From the NCBI RefSeq assembly GCF_947172395.1, contig NC_069085.1, positions 1,148,112 through 1,212,111 of the forward strand: a stretch of 64,000 nt of DNA, read 5' to 3'. The position numbers and the translations under genes are program-made. Below are positions 1 to 10,752 of the stretch, piece by piece (the stretch's first letter is position 1; each line of letters begins with the position of its first letter). The stretch comes from Bicyclus anynana (taxonomy: Eukaryota; Arthropoda; Insecta; Lepidoptera; Nymphalidae). The notes beneath the pieces are model-generated. The model had not been told where the DNA came from, made no database searches, and saw only the letters and a program-made list of their open reading frames with translations.

Positions 1-382
1 GATTACTAAGTCGTTTTGTAAAAAACCTTGTTGTATTTATGATAGACACACTGAAGAATAACGTAGGTTTTCTTTATATTGTCAGCCCGCGTTTGCAAAG
101 ACAACTGACATTAAGTGAAATACGCATCGAACAGGATATATAAATCACTACGATATGCGTTTGCAAAGCTGAATCGGTGTGAAAATAATGAAATCAGCTT
201 ATTTTCCCTGTTAGCGAATATTATTTCGGCTTAAGAAGTAATCTAGCAAAATTTACAAAATTTTTAGTACAATTTTAATTTCTGTATCGTTTTGAAAATA
301 GGGCCCAATTTCGGACATATCTTTTATAAAATGCGGTAAGTCTGAAATAGAAACAAATAAACAAAATATCTTTAATGCCACA

Positions 383-579
383 ACTAGCGGACGCCCGTGA
401 CTTTGTCCGCATTGAATTCAGTTTTTCACAAATTCCCCGGGAACCATGCATTTTTTCGGAATAATCCAGAGTAAAATCTAATTCTATTCCAAATTTCAGC
501 CAAATCGCTTCAGTAGCCGCAGCGTAAAAGAGGAACAAACATATTTACACACAAACTTTCGACTTTGTAATATTAGTGT
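383..579 (-). mobile_element. Helitron-like non-autonomous element, near full length
   Basis: Read on the minus strand, the copy starts near ACTAATATTACAAAG and ends in the hairpin GCGGAC...GTCCGC followed by CTAG, with T as the next base. An ending of hairpin plus CTRR before a T is the known terminal signature of Helitrons. Very similar units lie at 10391, 20514 and 27389. It encodes nothing. The family assignment (Lep1-type) is inference. Confidence 0.6.
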
Positions 580-805
580 TAAGTGTGATATGCCACACAT
601 CACAATTATACTAGAATAATACCCTGCGATATGTGGCATAACCTAGAAAAAGGTCTCAGCTCAGCATATTGGGGAGCATATAGCCCCATAAGTTAATAGT
701 AATAGCATAGTTAATGAATGTCAGGAACCTTCTTGTCTGCGTCGCGTACGCCATACGTCGGCCTCGAGACGAGTTTTTGCGCCACTTTTCGGAAGTGCAA
801 GGAGC

Positions 806-2863
806 GTGCCATCTGGCGGATCAAGTTACTATTTTCCTATTATCACAGTCAAAACAATGGATAAAAATATTAAAAATAAATGGATTTCAAAGGGGTTAAA
901 AAAATCATGTATAATAAAAAGAAAATTATACTTAGAATACAGGTTATCTGCGGCAAACAAACGGTTAAATAAAGTATATTACACGAAATATTCACGTTTA
1001 TTAAAAATTTGCATACATAAATCACAAAGGATTTCTAACACTAATTACATATTAAAATCTAAAAATAAATGCAAAGCAGCCTGGGATATCATAAACTCAA
1101 ATCTTAACTCAAATAAAGTATGTAATGAAATAAAAGAAATTAAAAACAGCAAAAATATTACGTTGTCTTATCCGATACAGATTGCTGAAGAGTTTAACAA
1201 TTATTTCATAAACATAAGCAACGCTAACGCAAATAGTAACTCAATACCTTCAACTAATACGTTATCACATTGTTGCTCATCTTTGTTTCTTTCACCAGTA
1301 AATCCGAATGATGTAAGTAAATATATTACTCAACTAAAGGATACTAATTCCTCAGGATATGATGGACTTAACACTAAGATCATAAAATCTTGTGCAAAAT
1401 TCATCGCAACACCTCTTAGTCATATCATAAACCTGTCATTTATAGAAGGTGTATTTCCTTGCAATTTGAAAAAATCTATAGTAAAGCCATTACATAAGAA
1501 AAACGACAAAAAGGAAATGAGTAACTACCGCCCAATTACTCTCATCCCCATCCTGTCAAAAGTTTTTGAAAAAATCATGTTCGATAAAATATACAGCTTC
1601 ATAACATCTTTTAATATACTTAAGAGAGAACAATTTGGCTTTAGGAAACAAAGTAGCACAACTCTTGCCTGTTTTAATCTAACAAAATTAATATTAGAAA
1701 GTTTGGACTCTAATCATAGTGTAGTTTCAATATTCCTTGATATGACAAAGGCATTTGACCTAATCAGCCATAAAATACTAATCAGTAAATTGGAAAAATA
1801 TGGTATAAGAGGCGAGGCATTAGGCTGGATTCAAAGTTACCTTTTTGAACGAAAACAATGTGTTGAAATTTCTAAAACTACAGGACTACACACACACTCA
1901 TACCGCTCAAAGTTTAAAACCCAAAACCCGTACGGAGTACCTCAAGGAAGCGTGCTAGGTCCTTTATTATTTTTATTATATATAAACGACCTTCCTAATG
2001 TTATCTCACATAAATGTATATTATACGCCGATGATACAACGATTATAGTTAAATCGAAAGACAAACATAATCTCGAGGAAAAAATTAATAAAGCAATTGC
2101 ATCAGTCCTAGAATGGTTAAAACAAAATAACCTTAGTATTAATATGAGTAAAACACATTATATACAATACCAGACACTTAACTCACACCCAGTAGATTTA
2201 AGTATTGTACACAATTCGCAAAACATAGAAGAAAGAAATACGGCAAATTTTCTAGGGATAACAGTGGATAAACATTGTAATTGGAAGGCACATATCGAGA
2301 TAGTATGTAACAGAATAGATAGGTTTATTTACGCCTTGAAAAGGGTTGCACAAATTAGTGGAAAAAAAACGGCTCTGTTAGCTTACCATGGACACGTTTC
2401 ATCTATATTGCGCTATGGATTAATTTTATGGGGTAACTCAATAGATGCGAAAAAAGCCTTCATTAAACAAAAGGCTTGTATAAGGTCAGTGTTTCAAGCC
2501 AATCCTTTAGATAGCTGTAAACCTCTGTTCAAAAACAATAAAATCTTACCGCTGCCATGCCTTTATATATTTGAAACGTTGCTGTTCGTAAAAAAGAATC
2601 CAACTCTGTTCCCTACCAAAAAACTAATGTGCCCAAACTGGCGGGGCAGGCAACCAAATAAAATCTGTGTGCCACCGAGACGGCTGGTTCTTCTCTCAAA
2701 TAATTGCTTCTGTATGGCTGTTTCTTTGTACAATAAGCTTCCAGAATCATATAAAACTATGCCCCTAATAAAGTTTAAGCGAATAATCTTCTCCATTTTA
2801 AATAATAAGAATTATTATAGTATTGACGAGTACATGAATGACATGAAATTTTGTAATGTATAA
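806..2863 (+). CDS. LINE ORF2 reverse transcriptase (endonuclease part missing)
   Basis: The 685-residue frame has no stop, frameshift or deletion over the whole RNA-dependent DNA polymerase. Residues 1-230 are the Lys/Asn-rich linker that normally follows the endonuclease. Palm motifs are NYRPITLIP (about 239), motif A FLDMTKAFD with the catalytic Asp near 312, motif B GVPQGSVLGP at 377 and motif C YADD at 407-410. FLGITVDKHCNW (about 482) and a C-terminal Cys/Trp-rich region follow, as in jockey and CR1 proteins of insects. The product would copy its own RNA at a nicked target, but with no endonuclease domain this copy cannot act alone. The ATG at 806 is only the first in frame; element homology probably starts near residue 8 (FPIITVK). 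The intact frame suggests a fairly recent insertion. Confidence 0.85.
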   Translation: MPSGGSSYYFPIITVKTMDKNIKNKWISKGLKKSCIIKRKLYLEYRLSAANKRLNKVYYTKYSRLLKICIHKSQRISNTNYILKSKNKCKAAWDIINSNLNSNKVCNEIKEIKNSKNITLSYPIQIAEEFNNYFINISNANANSNSIPSTNTLSHCCSSLFLSPVNPNDVSKYITQLKDTNSSGYDGLNTKIIKSCAKFIATPLSHIINLSFIEGVFPCNLKKSIVKPLHKKNDKKEMSNYRPITLIPILSKVFEKIMFDKIYSFITSFNILKREQFGFRKQSSTTLACFNLTKLILESLDSNHSVVSIFLDMTKAFDLISHKILISKLEKYGIRGEALGWIQSYLFERKQCVEISKTTGLHTHSYRSKFKTQNPYGVPQGSVLGPLLFLLYINDLPNVISHKCILYADDTTIIVKSKDKHNLEEKINKAIASVLEWLKQNNLSINMSKTHYIQYQTLNSHPVDLSIVHNSQNIEERNTANFLGITVDKHCNWKAHIEIVCNRIDRFIYALKRVAQISGKKTALLAYHGHVSSILRYGLILWGNSIDAKKAFIKQKACIRSVFQANPLDSCKPLFKNNKILPLPCLYIFETLLFVKKNPTLFPTKKLMCPNWRGRQPNKICVPPRRLVLLSNNCFCMAVSLYNKLPESYKTMPLIKFKRIIFSILNNKNYYSIDEYMNDMKFCNV

Positions 2864-3004
2864 ATATTGACGTTTTATAATTGTAGGTATAATAAATTAT
2901 TGTAAAATTCTGTAAATATTTGCACGCTGATATATCAGTAAATTGTGTTGGAATTTTTTATCTATAGTGTAAGAACCATTGTAACCCACAGTTTCAGCAA
3001 ATAA

Positions 3005-3040
<36 letters not shown>
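815..3040 (+). mobile_element. 5'-truncated LINE (CR1/Jockey-like group) with ATT tail
   Basis: The element carries the reverse transcriptase ORF at 806-2863, about 140 bp of AT-rich 3' UTR, an AATAAA at 2999-3004 and a tail of about 12 ATT units at 3005-3040. The apurinic endonuclease half of ORF2 and any ORF1 are missing. DNA upstream of about 815 is GC-rich and does not look like the element, so the break lies there. I could not see a clear target-site duplication. Short simple-repeat tails are typical of CR1-like LINEs. The exact clade is not settled by eye. Confidence 0.8.
3005..3040 (+). repeat. ATT microsatellite (LINE 3' tail)
   Basis: About 12 uninterrupted ATT units directly follow the LINE 3' UTR, so this is the element's own tail. 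GC-rich DNA begins right after it (3045-3070). Confidence 0.9.
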
Positions 3041-3315
3041 GTTTGACCCTCGCCCCGCGCGCGCCGCCTCTAGCCTATGCGATATACTTAAAACAAACAT
3101 GGCTTGGGTAGACTATTTAGTTCACTATAATATATCAAGATCAGCCATGATAACCTCAGTGGATACCTATTCGGTCTCATCTTAAAGATACCCATTACTG
3201 ACTTCGGGAGAGAGTTCTATATCCCAGCCACGCGTAGAAGAAACGAAAAAGCAAATTGCTTTGTACGATTTCTATGAATGCCAATGACATCTAGGTAACT
3301 CATCATCATATCATG

Positions 3316-3401
3316 GCTGAAACGGTTAAGGTAAAACATCATGAGGAAAGCTGCATACCAAAGAATTTTCATAATTCTCTACGTGAAGTCTGTCAGCTTC
3401 G
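3316..3401 (+). mobile_element. SINE-A body fragment, diverged
   Basis: It matches the middle of SINE-A: CTGAAACGGTTAAGG, then CATCATGAGGAAAGCTGC, then AATTCTCTACGTG and GAAGTCTGTCAG. The tRNA-like head and the tail are absent. Confidence 0.5.
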
Positions 3402-4103
3402 GAATATATTTGTGTCCAAAACTCCTCAGTGCCTGAAGACGCAAGTCTTCGAACAGTGCGAGTTGTCAGGGAATTCATATTCAAGAATCAACTACGGATC
3501 CGAGACTTGGTGCAAAGTGTGGGCCTCATAAGAAGGCTCAGAAACATCGGCTCAGAATGATGAAATAATCTTTGACGTATATATAATCAAAGGAAATAAT
3601 TTATTGTTAGAAAAACTGGATGATGGAAATGCTCTTTTTTATCAACTTAGACATTATTTTTCAATAATTGAGGTAAAGCTTAGAAAATTGTGAGTTAAAA
3701 TCGATAAAGACAATTACACATAGAGGTAAAAGCGATTATTCCGAAGTGAGAGGTAAGTTTGTTGACCTTTCAATTCTTAATTATCAATATTCGTCGTCAT
3801 ACAATGGCGAAGTGATAGTTAGTGGATACGAAATAAAAGCCAATTACGTACATACGAGAATACGCTAAACCGCCCATTGTAGCATGTTCAACACTTGAAA
3901 GTCGAATCTCACAACAATAAATAATACACAACGCTAAATTGTCGTTATGTTTGAGGATTCCGTATACTTGATTATCATTAGTCTGTACTATAGGATTTAT
4001 TCAATATAGGATATAAGAGAAAGGAACCCTGTCTTAAAAAAGAATGCGATTTGGAAATGTTGAGCGTAAACTTAATACGCTGCTGGTTGATAGGCAATGG
4101 GAA
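3402..4103. other. No feature recognised
   Basis: AT-rich sequence. I see no coding pattern, clear repeat match or RNA gene here. The same holds for 1-382 and 3041-3315, apart from the short GC-rich patch at 3045-3070. Confidence 0.4.
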
Positions 4104-4173
4104 CCCCGGACCGGATTCGAACCAACGAACTCCGAATCGAAGGCAAAGGTCATATCCACTGGGCTATCACGCG
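4104..4173 (-). mobile_element. SINE-A tRNA-like head fragment
   Basis: On the minus strand it contains GGGCTATCAC-type head sequence read as GTGATAGCCCAGTGGATATG, then the B-box-like GGTTCGAATCC. It is cut off just after the head. Confidence 0.65.
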
Positions 4174-4239
4174 GTTTTTATTATTCCGGAATATTTTGGT
4201 ACCAGCCAGGAGCTGGTGCAGCTCAATCCTCGGAGAGAG

Positions 4240-4303
4240 TCAACCATGCAGCGGTGTAGTGGGTCTAAGCTCTATACCTCCTCTCCTGTAAGGAGGCCGG
4301 CTC
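4240..4303 (+). mobile_element. SINE-C 3' end fragment
   Basis: GGGTCTAAGCTCTATACCTC and CTCTCCTGTAAGGAGGCC match the 3' end of SINE-C seen on the minus strand at 5879-5950 and 37590. Confidence 0.45.
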
Positions 4304-4375
4304 TCTAATGAGCCGTTCAAATAGACCGATTTTGTTGTATAACATCAGTATTATCTATTGGCATGCTATGTATAC

Positions 4376-4546
4376 CATCATCATCATCATCATCATATCA
4401 GCCGAGGGACGTCTACTGCAGGACATAGGCCTTTTGTAGGGTCTTCCAAACATCACGATACTGAGCCACCTGCATCCAGCGAATTCCTGCGACTCGCTTG
4501 ATGTCGTCAGTCCACCTGGTGTGGGGTCGACCAACACTGCGCTTAC
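4376..4546 (-). mobile_element. LINE 3' end (RTE-like ORF2 C-terminus) with GAT tail
   Basis: Minus-strand translation reads GRPHTRWTDDIKRVAG, then RWMQVAQYRDVWKTLQKAYV. This pattern (GRPxxRWxDD, RWxxxAxxRxxW, EAYxQQWTS) is the usual C-terminal end of RTE-type LINE proteins in Lepidoptera. A GAT run follows as the 3' tail. At least one in-frame stop is present, so it is a dead fragment. Related fragments lie at 26290, 30940, 33676, 34380, 35215, 38113, 53335, 55633 and 61285. Confidence 0.65.
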
Positions 4547-5878
4547 CTTATACCATGTTTACAACTAAATACGTCTATTTCATTGAAGATTGTCTGGAGG
4601 AGGTCGCTTTAAGTGATAAGACCCCCTTTCCGCATTTTACTTTTCTGTTGTGTTTTCTTGTTTCACTGTAACTTTATTTTATGTGCAATAAAGACTTATT
4701 ATATTCTACGTCTACTATTTTTTTTAAAAGAATATTTGCCATATGTTTTTAAATATGTCTAATATTCCCATTCTCCTCCAAGTATTTGGGAAAGACTGTG
4801 CCATTGAGGCTCTATTTGTTTTACTATTGTCATGTAGGTTTGCAGTGGTACTTACAGTCAGTTTTGGGCGTGTTATTTTCTATTGTATCTCATACGGATC
4901 CCTAAAACTGTCTATAAAAATGGAAGTACGTACATTTATAACGGAGACATGTTAATTACACGTAAGCTTTTTGAAGATATAAAATTTTACAATCGCAACC
5001 TGGGTAGACGAAATTGTAAATGTTTATAATCCGCCATGATGTGCCGCAAGATGATCGGATTGATACTGTTGGATGTTGCAACTGGTTTTCTGCACTATTT
5101 CTCGTTTAAGCTCTTTAATAAAAATATTTTAGAGTTCTAAATACCATTAAACGTCTTTAATTTGGCCAACGATAAACGTAATGATCATAAAATATTTAAA
5201 ACTACTCTATAATTAATATTTTACATTAAAGAAAAAAATTAATATATGTAGTGTAAGTATTTAGGATTTTTATATAATTCCGCAATTAAAGATGTTAGCA
5301 CTAAGCGTACCACCGACTGAGCAAATGGGAGTCATACAAAAAGAGAAATGCTAACTTTGTTTATTAAACAACAGTTCACCATTATAATAAACATCTTTAA
5401 TTAAAAAAAAACTTATAGCTCGTGCCAGTCCAGATGATTTAAAGATTTTAACTCTACTCTGTCTATTCTAATCTGAACAAACATGAATAGAAGTAATGGT
5501 GGAACAAACTCACATACCTATATACACAGAAAATTTTAAAACCGTACATTCCTTCACAGTAGATCTTGTAAAGTAAGAAAAGGATTATCGCCATTGTAGT
5601 TATATAAAAAATAAACTTTAGCTAATAAATATTTGCAGAAAAAACCTTAACATTGAATCGTAAGCGCAAAATCCGATTCAATACATTTAGCTAATGCGAT
5701 TCGTACCGCAATGGTTAAAGCTCTCTACATACGTAGCGTGTTTTATTTTGGACGGTATGACGAAGTTTTGGAAATATTGTTTCATACAAACAAAAAGTCC
5801 TCTGCGTCTAATTGTCTGTTCAAGATAAACTCAAAGACTTATCATTATCAGTTTATTTCAATCTCTTACAAAAGTTCT
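4547..5878. other. AT-rich unassigned stretch
   Basis: The only open frames are short and of low complexity. I see no splice-bounded coding segment or repeat that I can name. Confidence 0.35.
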
Positions 5879-6170
5879 ACAGGGCCAGACCTTCCGCCTA
5901 TAGGAGAGGAAATATGGAGCTTAGACTCACCAAACTGCAAAATGCGGGCTAGCGGGCTTAAGGCGATAATGTTAATTTCATTAACGACTACTAGGTAGAT
6001 GTTAATGATAATGACTGGCCGCCTAACGTGCTCTCTGAGGCACGAGGGTATACCACCACTAACTTCCCAAATCCGGGATGAAAGTTTTAACTGAAAATTT
6101 CTTCGAAAAACTCAGTATCTCATATAGGATTCGAAATCGAGACTTCATGATTCCATGTCTAGCCCCATAG
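5879..6170 (-). mobile_element. SINE-C copy, near full length
   Basis: On the minus strand it runs from a tRNA-like head (GGGGCTAGACATGG and GATTTCGAATCC) through TACTGAGTTTTTCGAAG, CTCGTGCCTCAGAGAGCACG and GTGAGTCTAAGCTCCATAT to CTCTCCTATAGG at the 3' end. The same order of blocks is seen at 29548-29882. Confidence 0.6.
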
Positions 6171-6186
6171 CAAAACCCAATCCCGT

Positions 6187-6428
6187 AACAACATGCACGG
6201 TTGAATATTCCTAAATATTCCGCGATGACATACCTACTTATCTTTTAACGATAACTTACTGTACCCATTTTGTCATCTCAAAAATAATCACAATGTACAA
6301 TTTCCATCGATTTTCTCGCGGACAAAGTCGCGAGCGTCCTCTAGAACAAAATTATATAGAAAAGTGTCGGACGACCCGTCCCGTGTGTAGCGAGCTTAAG
6401 TTTCGTCTGCTTTGTACACGTGTACACG
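6187..6428. repeat. 242-bp tandem duplication, unit 1
   Basis: This unit starts AACAACATGCACGG and ends TACACGTGTACACG. It is followed at once by a second unit. It contains a Helitron-end-like block, CGCGGACAAAGTCGCGAGCG, then CTCTAG. The 14-bp palindrome TGTACACGTGTACA lies near its end. The small frame starting at 6293 is repeated in unit 2 and is not a credible gene. Confidence 0.9.
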
Positions 6429-6670
6429 AACAACATGCACGGTTGAATATTCCTAAATATTCCGCGATGACATACCTACTTATCTTTTAACGATAACTTA
6501 CTGTACCCATTTTGTCATCTCAAAAATAATCACAATGTACAATTTCCATCGATTTTCTCGCGGACAAAGTCGCGAGCATCCTCTAGAACAAAATTATATA
6601 GAAAAGTGTCGGACGACCCGTCCCGTGTGTAGCGAGCTTAAGTTTCGTCTGCTTTGTACACGTGTACACG
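6429..6670. repeat. 242-bp tandem duplication, unit 2
   Basis: By direct reading the two units differ at one position only (G at 6336, A at 6578). After the unit the sequence continues AACACGC, so AACA is shared at all three junctions. Confidence 0.9.
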
Positions 6671-7549
6671 AACACGCTTTTTGCTGTGTTCTTGCAATCG
6701 TGTTGAATAAATGTTTTATTACCAATTATATTTTACTTTGGTAATTGTTTTATGAGCTCACTAACGTAATCGGGAATTAAATTTAAGAGTTTCAGGTTTG
6801 CCGATGGATTGCTTCTATGCAACCAAACTGATGGTCTATTTGAATGCAATTATCTAATAGTTTTTAATAAGATGCTAATTTTAAAATGCTTCTTCTTAGC
6901 TAATTTATTTAGGAGCTTTTTGCTGCAAAAGGTTTGTTAAAATTTTCAATTTTAACTTGCTAGATGCTAGATAGTTATAAGAAATAGGGAATACAATCAA
7001 CGATTTAGAATTTAGAACCTCATTCTTGTACATCGATTCTATTGAGGCAATTAAGGTTGTTATGTAATTGGTAATTAGGTACGGACCGGTTTTGATGACA
7101 CGCCCGGTCAATAAAGCAGCCCGAATGTTAATTATAATCACGGTCAGTCAATCATAAATATTAACATAATATATTATACGACGACATAATCAACATTATG
7201 TCATTATGGCACGAAAGGTCCAATGACATTTAAATACATTTACTGTTAAATTAACAGCCTTTGTTAACCTTTAGTAACATGAACGGAAAACACATTATTT
7301 TTACATGTTTAATATGTATATATTCGTAATGATTTTTGTAAATTCTTGGGCCACATCTCGAGAAATCAAAGTTCAATTGAACGGTTGGTGGTACAGGGCT
7401 AAGTCAAAAGAAAACTTCCAGAGGGGAATAGGTCCTGAAATCTCCAACCCGTTGGACGGATTTACCCAAGGCAGCAAACGTATCACAATCAGGTATAGTG
7501 TTAGGTATATGCATCCAGTCGCCAAAAGTGTAGAAGCATATCACAGTAA
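6671..7549. other. No feature recognised
   Basis: AT-rich. An AATAAA lies just after the tandem duplication (near 6705). The frame open from 7305 runs into the LINE remnant but has no recognisable domain before it. Confidence 0.35.
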
Positions 7550-7766
7550 GCATCACAAGCACAACATCCAACAGCTCATCTTGATGAGAAAGGTTGCAGG
7601 TAAAAAAGGCACTGGTAGCAGAAAGAAGTCTTGGTTGTGGAACATCAAAGTGTGGCCCGGGATCGCGAGTGTTGCACAAGTAGGTATTTGGCCTGAGGAG
7701 TTGACGAAGTTGACTGGTAACCTTGCTAGTCAGAGAGGCACTCAAAGAAGAAGAAGTTAGCATAGT
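7550..7766 (+). pseudogene. RTE-like LINE ORF2 C-terminal remnant
   Basis: The plus-strand frame reads HNIQQLILMRKVAGKKGTG, then KKSWLWNIKVWPGIASV, then LTKLTGNLASQRGT and a run of AAGAAG. This is the end of an RTE-type protein (usual form: GKVAGKRGxGRRKxSWLRNIREWTG...LTANLR) followed by the AAG-rich 3' tail. The segment around residues VAQVGIWPEE is altered by frameshift. A second copy of the same end is at 26914-27060 on the minus strand. Confidence 0.65.
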
Positions 7767-9620
7767 TATATTTCGTAGTGCACTCTCGCCAGGAACACTT
7801 CCTACTATGCGCTGCTTAACGCCCTTCAGTTTAAAGCAGCCCTGATATTACAAAGGCGTCTACAACCACTACACAGTACACCTGCAAACTGAGACTACGG
7901 AGTACAAAATCTTAAACAAAATATAATAAAGCTTGGCGGGAGGAATATATACAAAACGAGCTCTTTTACAAACACTTGCATTTAACTATATATCCGTAAA
8001 ATCGTGAATCTAAATACGAACTTAGATAAAAGTTTAATTTTATACCTATTTCCTGTATATTTGAGACAGGCTTTAGATTTAGTTAGGAAATATTGTTTTA
8101 CGAAAAATCGGTTAAAAAAAAAATAGAACTTTGTCCTATATTCAATGATGAGTCGGTCGACACAATTTTAAAAAGATATTAAATAAATCTAAAAAAATGA
8201 TGTGTGTGGTACCGAAATGGTCATCACTCAGCATGTGCTACGCTAGTGATGGATGCACCAGCGCAGCGCTGGTTTTCCGTGGAGCTATGTGGTGATACAT
8301 ATTCACCCGAGCAAAACCACGAAGATGTACTAGCTAGAAAAACAAAAAGAAACGTGAATCGCAGAACCAAGTGACAATTACACAGGGCAAAATGGCGCGT
8401 ACTGTATAAACACGCTGGGGCCTGTTTATTTAGGACGCCGGCTTCGATACCGACCCCCGGTATTTGCTCCAATTATATCCCCTTGTACTTATTAAACTGG
8501 GTATTTGATTTTTTTTGAAAACGTCATTCCCCTGCCGATATGACGACTACGTGCTACTTCGGCAGGTAAATTTTAAACTCTTAAATTAACAGATAAAGTA
8601 TTTCTTTTTAATTTTCACTTCTTTTTTCATTGTTCGCAAAGGAATAATCTACTTTTGGTTTTTTTTTTCGACAGTTGTTATTGGATGATGTTTGTATAGG
8701 AATTTGTGATTTTACACGAGTACTTATTTTACGATTTCAGTAGAGCTTCTAAAGTTTTTGACACTTGTTTTAGAGCTTTTATTAGTAATTTATATTGATT
8801 GATATTATAAAGATAGTAAACTAAAAACTATGATAATGTCTGTCTGTCCATACAAAGTGTTGGAAGGTGAAGGTATGTCAAAACAATATAGCGAAAATTA
8901 GATATGTGTTAAATGAGTTATTTCGTTCTTGTTGAATGTTCTTGCCAATTCTAGATTACATTATATCTATACAGAAATATTATACATTTGTATTCGTTAT
9001 ACCTACCGAAGAAGTACTCTTTAGTAGAATTAAGTATATTTAATTTTTATGCTTGACGGATTTCAACAATCGAGATGCCATCAGATTCGTCTTAGTTGTG
9101 GGACTTGTATAGTACTTACATTATTAAATATTACTATCCCATTGATGAGGGAGTGAAGATATCTCGTAATTTTAAGTGGAACATAAATAAATTAATTAAT
9201 TAAATTATAAATTATTTATAGAGCTTAAAAACATTTACAAATATAGGTTGAAACGGCAGTAGCGTTAAAATCTCAAGATATTGTGTTTAAAAGATTTTTG
9301 AGTGAAGATTACATTATTTGAATCTGTAATACAATTAAAAACTTAAATCTTTAATTTATACATGTTTTATACATACTTTCTCATATCTATGCATCATAAC
9401 AATGGTATTTATAAAAAAGATCAGGAAATCTTACAGGTTGTACATATATCATGTGTTATTGAACAAAAAGTCACAAAAAAGAGAGTCAAAGATTGCACAA
9501 TGTGACAAAAAGTCGCAATGTCCAGCGCACGTGCAGTTCATGCGAGCGGCGGACGCGGCGGCTTCTCACGTCCGATATAACAAAAAACTCGCTCAAGAAC
9601 GAATATGTTCTATTAAGTAG
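7767..9620. other. No feature recognised
   Basis: Mostly AT-rich. The more mixed part at 8224-8480 has an 82-residue minus-strand frame that I do not recognise. A short inverted repeat, CCTGCCGA/TCGGCAGG, lies near 8531-8568. Confidence 0.35.
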
Positions 9621-9633
9621 TGGGTTCCGTGCA

Positions 9634-9770
9634 GTATTTTTATGGCAAAAGCATTGCAAAGTTATGGGATGCCCTTCCAGCTTCCGTTTTCCCCACATTA
9701 CAACATGGTTATCTTCAAGTGGAGGACAGGCACCTTTTAGGCAAGCGCATTTTTACAATAGATTGCATCA
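9634..9770 (+). pseudogene. Possible LINE ORF2 C-terminal fragment
   Basis: One plus-strand frame reads SIAKLWDALPASVFP, then DRHLLGKRIF. This resembles the xLWNxLPxxVFP...FK motif close to the end of jockey and R1-like proteins. The neighbouring frame reads HYNMVIFKWR, which suggests a frameshift. No reverse transcriptase core is left. It could be chance, as the match is short. Confidence 0.4.
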
Positions 9771-10390
9771 TAGTTTAGCATCAGACATGATTGCAGCCAA
9801 GCGCAAGTGTATACAATTAAAAAAAAATTAAGCCATAGGTACTAAAAACTCATAATTTATGTTATTTATTTTATTATATCAAGCGACACCCTATTGGGAA
9901 AGCGTGCATGTGAGATATTTGCAACACTTAAAACGCTAATGAGTTGCCGCTCTTTGAGGGATCTGTTTATCCTCTCTTTATTAATCCCATATTAAAACTA
10001 CTTATTTAACAACATGGCAGCAGGAAGTAGGTTTCATAATTTACATTTGTGTGTACATATACGGAGAAAATTCCGTTCTCTTGTCTTGGTACGGAACTCT
10101 AAAAAGCGACGTGATTTATCGATGCTCGGCGCTCGCATCGCCCCCGGAGCACCCTTGCACTCTGCACTCTCGTTGTGGACTGCTCGTTCAGTGCCGCAGT
10201 CACAAGTAGCTGCCAGTGTTCGAGTGGCCTTCTGAATCGACAATACTTGCACTTTTTTACTCTTAAGCTAGAAAAGAGAATTTAATAGTTGTAGTGTTGT
10301 TAGTTTTTTATCAAAACAATATTTTTAAAAACTTATTTTTATGACACTTGTGCTATGATGTGTATCTACTAAATCACCCTAATCACACTA

Positions 10391-10614
10391 TCACACTAAT
10401 ATTATAAAGGCGAAAGTTTGTGTGTAAGTGTGTAAATATTTTTGTTCCTTTTTTAAGCTGTGGCTACTGACGCGATTTGGCTGAAATTTGGAATGGAAAT
10501 AGATTTACTCTGGATTAACACATAGGCTACTTTTGATCCCGGAAAAATCTATGGTTCCCGCGGGATTTGTAAAAAACTGAATTCCACACGGACGTAGTCG
10601 CGGGCGTCCGCTAG
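10391..10614 (+). mobile_element. Helitron-like non-autonomous element, full length
   Basis: It starts CACTAATATTATAAAGG and passes through GCGATTTGGCTGAAATTTGG. It ends with GGACGTAGTCGCGGGCGTCC, then GCTAG, with T next. The terminal hairpin plus CTAG and the shared interior match copies at 383, 20514 and 27389. Confidence 0.65.
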
Positions 10615-10752
10615 TCTTCTATAAAAATATACTGCATAAGAAAATATGTCATATAGTAGATAATGATTAAGTTTATGAACTGAACAAGTATATAGAGTAA
10701 ACGCGATTTAAATCTCTGTGCCATACAAAAGTAAATAAAAATAAAAGTAAAT

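Noticed and set aside
4044..4308. Overlapping small ORFs
   Set aside because: They lie over the SINE-A head and SINE-C fragment and merely read repeat sequence.
6293..6744. Two related small ORFs (65 and 69 codons)
   Set aside because: They are the same frame in the two units of the tandem duplication; no domain and no independent support.
7404..7763. 119-residue minus-strand ORF
   Set aside because: It is the antisense shadow of the LINE remnant read on the plus strand.
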